A stretch of 64,000 nucleotides of DNA from Ipomoea triloba (Eukaryota > Streptophyta > Magnoliopsida > Solanales > Convolvulaceae). Location of the stretch: NCBI RefSeq assembly GCF_003576645.1, contig NC_044917.1:6738683-6802682 (forward strand), in the 5' to 3' direction. The translations under genes were made by a program, and so were the position numbers. The notes beneath the pieces were generated by a model. It saw only the letters and a program-made list of their open reading frames with translations. It did no database searches and was not told where the DNA came from. Of this stretch, positions 11,803 to 25,015 are shown piece after piece (the stretch's first letter is position 1; every line of letters starts with the position of its first letter).

Positions 11803-12616
11803 NNNNNNNNNNNNNNNNNNNNNNNNNNNNNNNNNNNNNNNNNNNNNNNNNNNNNNNNNNNNNNNNNNNNNNNNNNNNNNNNNNNNNNNNNNNNNNNNNN
11901 NNNNNNNNNNNNNNNNNNNNNNNNNNNNNNNNNNNNNNNNNNNNNNNNNNNNNNNNNNNNNNNNNNNNNNNNNNNNNNNNNNNNNNNNNNNNNNNNNNNN
12001 NNNNNNNNNNNNNNNNNNNNNNNNNNNNNNNNNNNNNNNNNNNNNNNNNNNNNNNNNNNNNNNNNNNNNNNNNNNNNNNNNNNNNNNNNNNNNNNNNNNN
12101 NNNNNNNNNNNNNNNNNNNNNNNNNNNNNNNNNNNNNNNNNNNNNNNNNNNNNNNNNNNNNNNNNNNNNNNNNNNNNNNNNNNNNNNNNNNNNNNNNNNN
12201 NNNNNNNNNNNNNNNNNNNNNNNNNNNNNNNNNNNNNNNNNNNNNNNNNNNNNNNNNNNNNNNNNNNNNNNNNNNNNNNNNNNNNNNNNNNNNNNNNNNN
12301 NNNNNNNNNNNNNNNNNNNNNNNNNNNNNNNNNNNNNNNNNNNNNNNNNNNNNNNNNNNNNNNNNNNNNNNNNNNNNNNNNNNNNNNNNNNNNNNNNNNN
12401 NNNNNNNNNNNNNNNNNNNNNNNNNNNNNNNNNNNNNNNNNNNNNNNNNNNNNNNNNNNNNNNNNNNNNNNNNNNNNNNNNNNNNNNNNNNNNNNNNNNN
12501 NNNNNNNNNNNNNNNNNNNNNNNNNNNNNNNNNNNNNNNNNNNNNNNNNNNNNNNNNNNNNNNNNNNNNNNNNNNNNNNNNNNNNNNNNNNNNNNNNNNN
12601 NNNNNNNNNNNNNNNN
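11803..12616. other. Assembly gap (814 N) between poly(A) runs
   Basis: Unknown bases. The left edge is a run of about 30 A after TATGTATTTTCAAAAAG; the right edge begins TATGTATTTT followed by about 33 A. A 17-bp sequence (AGCTAGTAAGTATGTAT) occurs at 11749-11765 and again at 12662-12678, so the two sides may be copies of one locus or the gap may lie inside a duplication. Confidence 0.98.
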
Positions 12617-12620
12617 TATG

Positions 12621-12661
<41 letters not shown>

Positions 12662-12678
12662 AGCTAGTAAGTATGTAT

Positions 12679-13857
12679 GTGACAGCTATTGGTTAGAGAT
12701 AAATATATTGATTTGGGTGGGATCCAGTAAACATGATTATCGTATTTGAAGGTTACAAATTTAATTTTTGTCAATATTACAGTATCTTATAACTAATATG
12801 ATTCAACCACCTGTCGCGTCCAATAATGGAGGAAGACATGAATTGCTTGTTTAAATAAGCAAGCTTAGGTAGTAGAAATTTCTCCAGATCAGATTAGGAA
12901 ATATTGACACTAACTTGGCTGGATTATGAGTCTCGAATGTACATTCCATGTAAAAGTTTGTCGTTTAGGCCTCTCTACCCCTGATTCCACGTTACATACA
13001 TTGAACCAGTAATATCTTGAGGATAGAAATGCAAATAGATTTAAAAAAACTAATATTATTTTCAAAAAGAAAATACATTTTGTCCCTTATGTTTTTTAAT
13101 AATTCATATTTCTCAATTTTGTCACACTATATTTAGACTTCATGAATTCACCTCAAAATCCATAAAGGAGGTAAATCCTGAGCTGCTTAAGTAATTTCAT
13201 TATGTTCTCATCGTTTATATACTTATGCGCATAAGAAGTCATCTCACTATTAATTTCAATGTGGTTTGAACCTCACTCTACCACTGAGAGTAAAATTGAA
13301 TGTTGATTGGTTAACTACTTAAGCATGTCATTTTCTTTGCTAATTATAATCCTTTTTGAAATTTGACATTCTATTTTTTTTAATTTGAATAAATTCTCTC
13401 ATTCAATTATCTAAAATATTGTGAATTTAATCCCTCACAGTATGGTACTCTCAAATTCCATTAGTAGTTATATTTATAATAAAAAGTAAATGTAAGTAAA
13501 ATTCTATTAATAGTTAGATTTATAATCAAGAACAAATTATTAATTATATCTTACTTCTTTTATGCACTTACAGATTATTTCAAAGTTTATATTATCAATT
13601 AATAATTTATATTCTTTTATAATTATTTCCTATAAGAATATGTAATTTTTCATTTATTTTTATTATGTAATATTACTATCATTTTTGTTCATTGGGCATT
13701 TTTTTTATCGCACATTGCATTGTGTTTATAACTAGTACTATAACATAAATATATAATCCCATTTGAAGTACTAAACAGTAAACACAATAATTGTCATGAC
13801 AATAATTGCTAGACCTAATATAAGATTATAGATAATTACTATCAAAATAATAATTGG
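12679..13857. other. Intergenic AT-rich DNA
   Basis: No gene recognised. Very AT-rich, with no long open frame. Confidence 0.5.
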
Positions 13858-13939
13858 GTGGACGTGCCGGAGTGGTTATCGGGCATGACTAGAAATCATG
13901 TGGGCTCTGCCCGCGCAGGTTCGAATCCTGCCGTCCACG
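13858..13939 (+). tRNA. tRNA-Ser(AGA)
   Basis: 82-nt class II tRNA. Acceptor GTGGACG pairs with CGTCCAC, with discriminator G13939. Anticodon stem CATGA/TCATG encloses loop CTAGAAA; the anticodon AGA is at 13891-13893 and reads UCU (and UCC/UCA after inosine modification). The long variable arm (TGGGCTCTGCCCGC) forms its own hairpin, as expected for serine tRNAs. The B box GGTTCGAATCC is intact and a T-run follows at once. It looks fully functional and is a useful contrast to the anomalous tRNA at 9883. Confidence 0.96.
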
Positions 13940-13943
13940 TTTT
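13940..13943 (+). terminator. RNA polymerase III T-run after tRNA-Ser
   Basis: TTTT directly after the discriminator base, with a second TTTT a few bases on; the usual polymerase III stop. Confidence 0.85.
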
Positions 13944-14889
13944 CATTTTGCCTTCCCAATTCTGTGTTAACTAGTGGTCATACTGGATATTTCCTTTTGC
14001 CACCTCCTTCATTCACAGAAATAAAATAAAGGACAGTATTAGATAGATCTATCCACGGGTGATTGCTACATAGCCCCATTGTTATATCGTGAATCAAGGT
14101 ATAACTTGTAATATAGACATTGGTTCAACACCACATCATTTCAAGTAAGCATGATTAGAAATTATTCACACATTTCACTGCACACTCTACCCATAATACA
14201 TTTATAAGATAGGTTTGCCTATGTTATGTATATTAAGGTTTAGTTTTATGAATATATAGAACAAATATTATTAATATAATACAAAATGAATGTTATTAAA
14301 TATGATGCCTGTAGTACTATGTTTATGTATATTAAATTTTATTTTTATGAACATATAGAAGAAATATTATGAATCTATTAGATGTATATGTTAATAAAAA
14401 TAATTTGGGAAGTGTGATTGTGTAGAAGAGACTCATTCATCCTTAACTTGATCAAGAGTTCGATCCTTGGCCTAAGTATCAAGCAGGCCAGCTCAAAAGA
14501 GTTACCTACTGTAACACTTTTTTTTTTTTTCTTTACTTCCATCTCTCTTTTTTCCACCTCAAGTCCTCAACCACAAACTCGAAGAAAGGTCAAAAAATCA
14601 AGCAAAATCCACAATTGGAAATACCATATAAACTTACTGTTCTAAGACCTGCATATCTACTGGACATCATAGACGACATTACTACTATAACCTGTTCAGA
14701 TATTCATGGAATTCTCTATCCTCCTCTATATATATATGGGGTAATAATAAAACAAAAAAATTCTGATGAATGAGTAAAGTATAAGATCAAAACTCAATTC
14801 AGAAAACAAAATTTTTGATTTTACATCTGAGACTGAAGTTCCATCCAAGATAGATATTTTGCTACCCGCATAAACAAAATCTGCTTCTA
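13944..14889. other. Intergenic and 3' flank of the AAA gene
   Basis: AT-rich. At 14430-14530 a tRNA-like patch (GAGTTCGATCCTTGG, B-box-like, ending in a T-run) may be a decayed SINE. The rest is the 3' region of the minus-strand AAA ATPase gene. No other gene seen. Confidence 0.4.
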
Positions 14890-17800
14890 TCAATTTATGG
14901 CTCTTTCCCCCCCTTCTATCCACTCTATAAGGGAATGAAGGCATAATTTCTTAATTTCGCAGTGGAAACAACCATCCTTACATCTCTCTAAATTGGTTAG
15001 TACACCATCTCTAAATATATATGCCCTACCATCTCCATCTCCATCTCCATTCTCTGAACTCTCACACCCATCCACTTCTCTATTTACACTACTGTGACGA
15101 CTACACTCCATCATCTTCAACCTCTTGTCTGAATTTTCAACTCTGTCCTTGTGCTCAAACTCCGCCTCCCCCTTTTTATCAAATGAACTACAATTTTCTG
15201 TCACCAACCACATTCTAAGAGACGAATGAAATTTTGCAGATAACGCGGCCACAAAATCGTAAACATCCTCTAACTTGCACTCTTTTCCTTTAAGTCCCCA
15301 CTCGTATCTAAGCACTTCTCGTAATAAGTGGTGAAGTTTCTCCAGACACCCAGTGCAGCAACCAAAGAAGCATACAAGACCAGAAGCTTTTGGAAGATCA
15401 GTAGCTTTATTTGAACAGCATGCAACACCATCATGAGGCTTTCTCTTGTCATCTTCGAGAGGAAGATTATTTTCAGGCAAGGACAAGCCGTTCTCCAGAT
15501 TAAAAACAACTTTTCTGTGAACAGAGATCTCAGTACCAAACCTACCATCCGGACCACAGGGGCCATCCTCTTCATCTTGAATATCAATAGATTTTTGCTC
15601 TGCATGTCCATTAGAGTGTATTTTGGATCCACAATCTTCACCTTCATGAGACACACTAACAGTTGCAGTGCTCGATTCAAGAGTGACCCCATTCTTCAGA
15701 GAAATGGAAGTGTGTCCAACAGTCGGAGAACGCTCCATATCCACCAACTGGGAAGCTTCATCTTCTCCAACTGCAACCACACATACTTCATCTTGATCAC
15801 CAGAATTACCTTCTACTTGCACACCACTATGTTCAACATTTTTAGTATTTAATCCAATGGTACTTGTAACATTTTCAACCAGTGTAGAAGGGTCCATGTC
15901 CATCGACTGAGAGGCCACCACTGTACCTGATACATCTTGATCACCTTCTCCTTCCAGACCACTATGCCTGTCATTTTCAGCATTTAATTCAAAGGCACTT
16001 CCTTCTACTATCCTTGCGTCATGCAATGTTTCATCACCTTCCAAACTAGTATTCTTTGAAGGGTTAGATTCTTCCAAATGACGTACACAATTAACTGCAG
16101 AGTTTGCTTCTGGACCTGAGCGTTGGGTGTCCACCTCTAAACTGAAACAAAGTTCATTCTCATTAGATGTGAACAAGAAATAAAAATGTGACAGACTAGT
16201 GGCTAACTGGAATCATACCTCTGAAGCATGTAAAGCCAGCTACTGAACATGTCATCAAGATAAGCCACTTGAGACAAAAGACGGCTGAACTGATACCTGT
16301 CCTTCCCACCCTGAACTTTGTCATTAATTTCTGCAACTAGAAGTTCCAGAACTTTCCGAACATCAGAAGATACTTCTCTAAGAAAAGCATATTTGCCAGT
16401 GTACGCTGACAACCCAATCGCTATCAGGCCTCTTACTATACCAGAATTTTCTTTGCTTTTCATATTGCTGGTAGAAAGAGAAACCTCTTTCACAGAGTTA
16501 TTAGGACGAAGAATACACGAATTGAAAGGCCAACTTTTCCAGTGTCCATTTAAGTCAAAAGAAGGACCATCTTTTAACTTGGAAGTGACCCAACAAAGTT
16601 CAGCAAAATGAGGATATCGCAAAATTTGATAGCCAAAAGTAGTAATTGCTGATAACAAGTTTGATTTCCCTTTTCCATGTTTATTGTTAGGGGCAATAGG
16701 AGTAATGGGGTTTATGGAGCATTGTTTGCCTTCATGCTCAATTGCTGTTCCAGCTTTGGTGTCGGGGCATGTAGATCCAATATTCTCCATGGTTTCATCA
16801 TAATCCTTGCCATTTTGAGGGACCATATGGACATGATTGGCATGATATATCAACTGAATGAAGTGTTGAGATAAATCATTACACAGTCTTGCTGCAAATA
16901 GATCAACTACTAGATCAACATTGAAACTTTCATCAAGCTGTACAGAAAACTGTGGCATCACTGGCATGGAATCCCCCAATGGAGTTGAGAGAGACTGATC
17001 CAATTTCTGACCTTTGAAGTACTGTCTTATCCTAAAAGGAAGTTCTTGAAATGGCATCTCTGACGTAGCCTATTAAAACAGAGGAAGGATGGGGCTAAAG
17101 TGAGTCCCTTTTCACAAGTCAACTCCAGAGTCGAGGAGATTTCTTAGTATTAGCTGAAGCTACATGAACTAATTATCTACCAACTAAAATCTGAGGGAAA
17201 TATAGCTTTTTAATCATCTAAGTTTTTAGGAGAAACACACATACCAGAATAGTCAAGGATGTAGAAACACCTAAGGTTTCAACCTGCTCAACAAAGGAGT
17301 TCCAGACATACGACACCTCTCTCAGTTCACGTCTGGACTCCACTTCCGTCATATTAGCAACAGGATAGTTGTCTCCATTGCTGATTTCCTTGAGGGATTT
17401 CTCCTCAAATGACTGAGGCTTCACTGACAGAGAAACACCCTGAGCTTCACAAACCTGGTAATTGGTCTCCACAGCCCATAAATCCAATCTTGGCATATAT
17501 ATCATGCAATTTCCAACACTTGCACACCTCACTGCCACAATAAAGTGTATTGTTCATCAGTTTCTTCAATGAACAAAAACTGAACCAGCCATAATTACAT
17601 AATTCAGAATACAAATGGATTATAACTTTCAAGAAAGAAAAATGAAGCTAATAACAATGACTTTACGATGATTTTAAAGGTATGCTTTCTCTTTTCTTAG
17701 ACAGTCTTTCTTTCAAAAGATATGAATTGACAAGTGCTGCTTATAAAAAAATGAATTGCAAAGCACTGTTTATATAACAGATAAGAAAAATGAGAGAAAA

Positions 17801-20800
17801 GAGAAAAGGAAATTTCTATGAATTTTATGAATGTAAGGGGTGGAGAGGAAGCACCAAAGTTACACAGTAGAGCACATACTCAGTATCCATGTCAAGCCCT
17901 GTATAATATCTCCATGTCCTTCTTGTGAAATAGTAGCCAGATCAATCTTTTGAATATCAGTATTACCAACAAAACAATGGAGAAGACAAGAAGCAAGATG
18001 CCTCTGACCACATCTTGGATTTCCAGAAACTAATAATCGGAATCCAGATTTCTTTCCCGATATATTTTGGACCAAGCTAGCACGAGCACCCATATGGTGA
18101 AATTTGGAATGTCCAAAAGTAGAGTGATCATCATCAATGTTCTCCTCTAAAATAGCAGAAGTACCAATATTAGAATCTCGAACCAGAATACTGGCACGAG
18201 AGAGGTGATCCTCAACTTTGCAGTAAACATCTGGTTCTTTAAGCAAGTCTTGAATGTATAACCACCAATTACCAGTGAGAGCTTTCTTTTTATCCAATGC
18301 AGAGATGAAAACATCTTTTACCAATGAAGCAGCTTTAGAAAGGCGGTCCGGTAAGTAGAGGCGCTCATCCAGATAAAGGGAGACAAGCAATTTACAAAGG
18401 GGTTGGGAAAGACAAGGAAAAAGAAAGGTATGAAGAGGTGCTGAAACCACATCATTCACAGTCATTCCAGCTTCTCTACGTGAACATGGAGGTGGTGCAT
18501 GTGTTAGAGCTTCCAACCAATCCTGTTCCTCTACAGTAAAGATGGGTAGGGGAGAACATTTAACATCAGGCCCTTTCTTTGAGGCTGCAGAGAGATACTG
18601 ATGCAAGGGGAAGCTCCTCTTTAAAGCAACAATGACAGCTTGAGTACAAAGGGCCTGAAGATCAGCACCAGCAAATCCCACTGTTTTCTTGGCTATCCAT
18701 TTGAGTAAGGGTCCAGAGACAGGTTTAGGCCATTTCTTTGTGTGTAGTGAGAGAATTGCTTCTCTGTCCTTCACTGATGGCAATGGAAAATATATCTCCC
18801 TGTCAAATCTCCCAGGTCGTCTTAAAGCTGGATCAACAGCATCTGGACGATTTGTGGCCCCTATAACAACCACTGACCCTCTAGATTTCAATCCATCCAT
18901 CAGGGCAAGCAAAGTGGACACCACTGAACTATGTGTTTGATCCTGCTGCCTAGTGCGGCAAGGAGCCAAGCCGTCTATCTCATCAAAGAAAATGATAGAA
19001 GGTTGAGATTTTTCAGCAACCTGAAACAAAAGTCTTAATTGCCGCTCAGCATCACCAACATATTTTCCCAAACAATCTGCTCCTTTACGAGCAAAATATG
19101 CTATGCGTTTATCACCTCGAGCACATGAACCAATCAGTGCACGTACAACTAAAGTTTTACCTGTCCCAGGGTATCCATGTAAAAGAACCCCCCTAGGAGG
19201 TGTGAGTCCAAGACTGCTAAAAAACTCAGGGTATAACAGTGGTAAGATGACCACCTCCTTCATGCACTGGATGACATCTTGAAGCCCTGCAATGGATTCC
19301 CAACCTTGAAACTGAACCTCAGTATCAGAATTAGAACCTCCAATGTATACAGGAGAAATTCTTAACAAATCTCGATGAAGCCTCTTGCTCTCACGTTTCA
19401 AAAATTCTTCATCCTCCCCGCAGTTCTCCAACCATTTCTCTTCAGCTTCAATATCCTTGCGCAATGCATCATTAGATGTCTTTCTCAGCTCCAACTTCAT
19501 CTTCTTAACTTTCATTTTCCTTAGCCGATGCAGATATTTACTTCCATGGGGTTGGAATAGATGTCGATGATCAGTGCAAGCTATGAGAAACTTGCGATGA
19601 TCAAAGATGCAACCAGTGGCTCGTGCACACGGCTGCCAAATCAAATAACTTCCCTCAGAAAAATCTAGCTAATAAAGTTCGTGAATAACCAAACCTTTAA
19701 CTGACAGTAAAGGACAAAGAAGAAAAGATAGATGGATGCAAGAACAAGGGAAGGCCAGAAGGGGGAATTGTACTTAAGAATGAAACTGACCAGGTGGTAG
19801 GTTCTTGGACATCTATCAACACGGCATCCAATAGTTGCCCCAGGCCTCCCACATCGACTGCATTTCAAAACCCTTCCCCTGCTAAGTGCTGCCCTAACAT
19901 TTTTCATGCATCCCAAACCAGCAAAATAGACCTGAAAACAAACAAAAAGAGCAGAAACAATTGAAACATATTGACATACAGTGCCTAAAAGAGAAGAAAT
20001 GGTAATTATGAATGCAGAGGCAAAAGCATTTAAGAGTACAAACAGTATTTCAAAAAAAAAAAGAGTACAAACAGTAAAAAATGATCAAATATGTACACAG
20101 CAGGAAAACTGGCAAGTAGGAATGTGGGTTACTTCCTACTAATATTACCATCATAGAGCAACACATGGCAAGATAATATGTTAAGCCCTGATAATCTTTA
20201 AACATACGATATTAGTTTACATACAGCAAAGTTGGTGGCAGCCTAGAAGTCGTTAAACTTTGAATAAAAGAAACACAAATACATAGATGAATGAGAAAGG
20301 AAGAAGAAATTATCATTACTATGGATATACCACAAAAAAGGGAGGGATCACTGCCCAAAAAAAAAAAAAAAGCTCCTTTAAAATGCAGGGCTTAGAAAGG
20401 AATCTTATTTCTATGTTTGTGCCAAAAATGGCATGCTGGTCTGTATCCCTTTGTAATATGGGCATAGCGCCTCTTTTAGGTTATGGCATATGCAAGAACA
20501 AAACCAAAAAATTCTAACTTGTAATGTCTTGCCTCTAGCTTTCCTAAAAATAAATAAATTATAATGAAAAGAAGATATTCACTCTTAAAAGGTTGCAGAC
20601 CAGGGCAACAGACAACTCAAAGAGTGATAACTTTATTAAAGACTGCAGTTTGGATGTAACTTTTCTGATTGTAAAAAATCTATACATAATAGAAGTATTC
20701 ATCAAGCAGACAAGATGAAAGCATGATTGGATATAAATAGAATAGAACATATGTGATATCGCTCAGTGAACCATACCTCTGGACTCCATACAGCACATTG

Positions 20801-22240
20801 CTGATGAACCCAAATTCCAGCAATACCAAAACGGTCATTTATGGGGCCCAAGAGGCGTCCAAGCCAGCTAGGTTCATCACCAAATCCATCCCATACATCA
20901 TAATTAGGTTCCTCAGAAGTGGAAGACTCACTGTGTGCCTCATTATCACTTAGAACCCCATCCTGTACTAGTTTTCTGGGAGGTTTTCCATCTGTACCAC
21001 CTCCACACAAGCCACAATGTCTTCCCTCTTTTATCTTCCGCTTTCTTGTAACATGACTAACATCAATCGTTCTCTCATTTGCTAGAGGTTCACGGGAACT
21101 CTTACCCTTCCTTTGGTAGAAGATACTGCAATCTACTTCATCTTTTGCTTTTTCAAGATATCCTATTTTTGCTTGTTTATCTTCATCTCCATTAGCATCA
21201 TCTTTTACATTTTCATCTACAATAACAAAGTCAACTTCTAGAGCATTTCTTTGGTCACCTGATCCGCAGACATGCTTTTCAATTGGCATATCCTGCTCCA
21301 TGGATTCCACATTGTCAGAACTCACGCATTGCTTGGACTGTAAGCACATTTCTACTTTGTCCTCTTCTTTATAGATAGTTGGCGAGGGTGTGTTACCATT
21401 CTCTACTCCCTTATCACTTTCATCGTTCTGTGGCAAATCTTCCTCTTCATTCACTTCTTCTAGCACCTCTTCCTTATTTAATGAATTTTCTTTTTCTTGA
21501 TTCATTTCTTCTGGCACATCTTCCTCAATTATCAATTTGTCATCCTCTTCATCCATTTGTTGTGACATCTCTTCCATAATCACCAAGTCTTCATCATCCT
21601 CCGTACTACCACCAAGATCAATGTCCAGGTGCTCACTCTCAAAGGCATTTGAAGCTTTAATTCTTCCAGGTCTCTTTGACTTAACAATTGTCAATTCCCC
21701 ACGTACCTGCCTTTCTTCACCATCATCAAACGGTTCAGCCTCCATCTTTGATTTGCTTTTGAACTTGCTAAAGTTCTCAACAAGCTTCCTTCTACATGCT
21801 GGTGAGGACTCCCCCTTCCCTCTCGAAACAGAACTTGCATTTGTACTCCTGGATCTCAACCTTGTTCGCCAACCACCAGTATCTTCAAGCAGATCCCTTG
21901 ATGTTGAACACGGCATCTCAAACTGGTCATCATCTTCTTCTCTCTTCACACCATTCACCCCACCCCTTTTGTCAACCTTTTTTCGCTTCTTTGGAGGAGG
22001 CGGGGACGAATCAAGTAGAACAGGAGCCTTTCGGACCCTAGTGCTCCGCCTGAGCTCCAGTTCATCCCCTCCAGCATTACTGGACTCATCAAGCTCCTTG
22101 CTTTCAATCGCACTATGACTCTGAGTATATGCCCTATCACAAATAGCATCTAGCCTCTTATGTTTTTTCTTAGTCCTAAAATTTCCAACTTTATGATCCT
22201 GCGTTTTCCTCTCAACCGACGTTGACTGCGAAAATCGCAT
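14890..22240 (-). CDS. ePHD-finger AAA ATPase, ATAD2/BRP1-like (At3g15120 type)
   Basis: Six coding exons by splice borders and phase: 22240-20777, 19931-19791, 19632-17880, 17531-17245, 17069-16219, 16141-14890. They total 5748 nt, giving 1915 residues. The in-frame codon at 22249 is GTG; the first ATG is 22240. N-terminal part: basic and acidic, with PPPPKKRKKVDKR (nuclear signal). Extended PHD finger: CGLC near 409, IWVHQQCAVW before residue 488, CSRCGRPGATIGC and CPRTYHLPC, spread over exons 1-3. AAA module: Walker A GYPGTGKT (about 688-695), Walker B IIFFDEID (752-755), sensor GATNRPD, arginine finger LRRPGRFD (about 806). A second P-loop (GNPRCGQRH, about 1070) lacks the lysine and looks inactive. 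No bromodomain is visible. From memory, Arabidopsis At3g15120 is a similar-sized partner of the bromodomain ATPase BRAT1 in preventing silencing; that role is inferred here. Confidence 0.88.
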
Positions 22241-23545
22241 GACAACCACCCCCGAGCAATTACTCTGTTTTTAATAGCAATCTGGAAAATCTGCTAAAAT
22301 AGCAAAATGGGGATTGAAACCCTAACTTTTACTCCAAATTGGCATCTGAAATCCCATAAATTATAGAGGCAATGAGGAGATTAGACTTTTGAGTGATTGA
22401 CCGATGGATCAAATAGTATGAGGAGAATCAGAAAAGAACCTGAAAACCATGGATTCCAAACTGAACCTGGCGCTCCTTTCCTGGTTTTCTACGGTTCCGC
22501 GAAGACCGGTCCTTGTTCCGCAGAGATTTTCGTCTCGAAAAACCCTTTTTCAACCCTATCCTCTCTCTAGAATGCTCTGATTTTATCCTTGTGCGCGTAT
22601 CTCTTTTTTTTCTCAGTAGCTGTTGTGCAGAGAAGAAGAAAGCCAATAACCAAGGCGGAGGCAAAGAGAGAGGGTTTCGTACTGGGGAACGGACTGGGGC
22701 TCGGGTTCCTCAATCCACGCGCGGAAGGAGATCGTGACCGGCACGGGCGATGTTGAACGAATAGCAAACTTGAAGGACGTGGCAGGCTCTCGTTTTGGCG
22801 TGGGTGCGTTGGCTACACGCCATTGAAGGGGATGGTGGGGGTGTGAGTGGAGTGGGTTGAGCGGAAATATTTGTAGATTTTTCCCACATAACGTTACCGC
22901 CAAATAGGTAGGGATTTTCATTTTCTTTATACGGCGTAAGCAACGTGGAAATTTGAAAATTGCACACTTTCAATGATTATTATTTCCGTGACATGCACCT
23001 CGCTTTTCCAAGCGAAATTTATAAACCAATTAGGCAATTAATACACAAAGGGTAACATTTGTGTGATACCGTTTCACGAGTCTCAATAACATAAAATACA
23101 TATGAGAAATGATTCTCACCCCTACAAAAATCCATACAATTTATAATCGGGTGTTTCTTTAAAAAAAAATACTCTTTTAATTAATCGCAAAATGTCACAT
23201 CAAGCTGGTAAATGTAGGGGAGTGTAATAATATCCAATAAATATATTATTTATGGACTGGTGACTCAACTAGTGTCGTTGATGATACTCTATCTTTAGTT
23301 TCCTTAGTCTCTTATGATAAATTTTATCTCTGTAACCAGTTGAACTGTTCACATGGACATATATAAATATTCTCTCACAATGAGAAAAACGGATCTCACT
23401 TTTCTTAATAATAATAATACATAAAGAAAAAACAATGAATACTTGTCTAATGGTTCAAGTAATTCATTAATTCTCATACTATTAAAAGAAATATTAAATT
23501 TAATCTATGATTGTATTCATCATAAGTTAGGTATAGTCGTATAGA
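22241..23545. other. Leader and promoter of the AAA gene, then intergenic
   Basis: 22241-22900 should hold the 5' UTR and promoter of the minus-strand AAA gene. It is relatively GC-rich and has CT/GA-rich stretches, and an untranslated first exon is possible. Open frames on both strands are short and mutually overlapping. From 22980 the DNA becomes AT-rich with no gene. Confidence 0.45.
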
Positions 23546-23554
23546 TAATAAATA

Positions 23555-24300
23555 GGGAAAAGGGTCAAATAGGCCCTCGAACATTTCATAAGAAGTCAAT
23601 TAGGTCCACGAACTTTTAAAACGTGCAATTAGACCCTCAAACATGTCAAAATAAGGCAATGAAGCCCACGAACAGGTAATTGACCTGTTATTACCGGTCA
23701 TTTGGATTTTCCAGCGACCGGCGACACTTTCTGGCCATCGACGACACAATCCGGCGACCGGCGACGACCGAATCGTCGCCGTCTCCGACGAATGGCCGCC
23801 TTCTCCGTGAAAAAGGCAACCAGATCTGGTTGCCTTCTTCACGGAGAAGGCGACCAGAAATGGCCGCCTTCTTCACGGAGAAGGCGACCAGAACTCTGGT
23901 CGCCTTCTCCGTGAAGAAGGCGACTAGATCTGGTGGCCTTCTTCACGGAAAAGGCGACCACAGTTCTGGTCACCTTCTTCACGGAGAAGGTGACCAGATC
24001 TTCTCCGTGAAGAAGGCGGCCATTTCTGGTTGCCTTCTTCACGGAGAAGGCGGCCATTCGCCGGAGATGGCAACCGGGACGATTCGGTCGTCGGCGGTCG
24101 CCGGACTGTGTCGTCGGTGGCCGGAAAGTGTCGCCGGTCGCTGGAAAATCCAAATGACCGGTAATAACAGGTCAATTACCTGTTCGTGGGCTTCATTGCC
24201 TTATTTTGACATGTTTGAGGGTCTAATTGCACATTTTAAAAGTTCGTGGACCTAATTGACTTCTTATGAAATGTTCGAGGGCCTATTTGACCCTTTTCCC
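23555..24300. mobile_element. 746-bp long-hairpin MITE, Mutator-like (9-bp target duplication)
   Basis: The ends are inverted repeats over most of the length: the left starts GGGAAAAGGGTCAAATAGGC and the right ends with its reverse complement. Flanking 9-bp copies of TAATAAATA at 23546-23554 and 24301-24309 are identical. Long terminal inverted repeats with a 9-bp duplication are the signature of Mutator-like elements. The GC-rich core (about 23801-24050) is built from eight copies of a self-complementary module around CTTCTTCACGGAGAAG in alternating orientation. It encodes no transposase. It opens overlapping frames on both strands (up to 191 codons), which I take as a by-product of the repeats. 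RNA from it should fold into a very long hairpin. Confidence 0.9.
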
Positions 24301-24814
24301 TAATAAATATTAATCTTGTACTATGTCTAAATAATATTTACATATGATCAATGAATAAATACATAAAGTCCAAGTAAAATGTTTGGTGCCTAAAACTAAT
24401 ATTGGACCCTTTGAAACGCGAACGTGGTGTGTGGGTTGAAAGGCTAGGTAGTGAACCACACCTGACCAATAGTGATGTTAATGAGAGAATGGTGATGTCT
24501 AAATGGAGGCAATATGACCCTTTTATTGGGTATGGACACCTATCATCGTTGCTAGATGTGTGGCTCTGGTTCCTCCCCCACCTTGTATAAACATGTATCC
24601 CACTACTTGTTATACCATACCCCTTCTTTTCCTCTTTTCGCACCCCTCCATACCCCTTCATGCACCCTTTCTTGTCGCCTCACCTTCATCGGCCTTGATG
24701 GTGTGACAAGACTTGCTTGACCCCCGCCAGCTACGACTCGGCTTGGGGAGTCGGATGGGCCCTTGGCAGGTCACAACCCCCCACCCATGACAGTCATATA
24801 TTCCTTATCCCATC

Positions 24815-25015
24815 TTGTGAGCCTACATCCCCCTCCTTCTAAGATTAGTATCCTTTCACCCCTTTTTGTAAACCTACATTCCCCCTATTTCCAACTCAAT
24901 AGTTTTCCACCACCTCTTTGTGGGCCTACATTCCCCCTCTTTCCAAGCCCAATAATCTCTCCTTATAGATCTACATTCCTCCTCATTGCAAGCCCAATAT
25001 TCTTGTCCTCCTTTG
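24815..25015. repeat. About four degenerate ~50-bp tandem units
   Basis: Units begin with variants of GGGCCTACATTCCCCCTCTT (near 24819, 24870, 24920, 24966) and continue with TTCCAAGCCCAATA-like sequence. The preceding 24690-24790 is GC-richer and non-coding. Identity of the host element unknown. Confidence 0.7.

Noticed and set aside
11453..12749. Long frames of 391 and 329 codons
   Set aside because: They read through microsatellite, poly(A) and N bases; no real coding content.
21537..22118. 193-codon plus-strand Ser-rich frame
   Set aside because: Antisense shadow of the acidic first exon of the AAA gene.
23680..24255. 191-codon plus-strand frame and its overlapping antisense frames
   Set aside because: They lie wholly inside the hairpin element and consist of its repeated modules; both strands are open because the modules are self-complementary.
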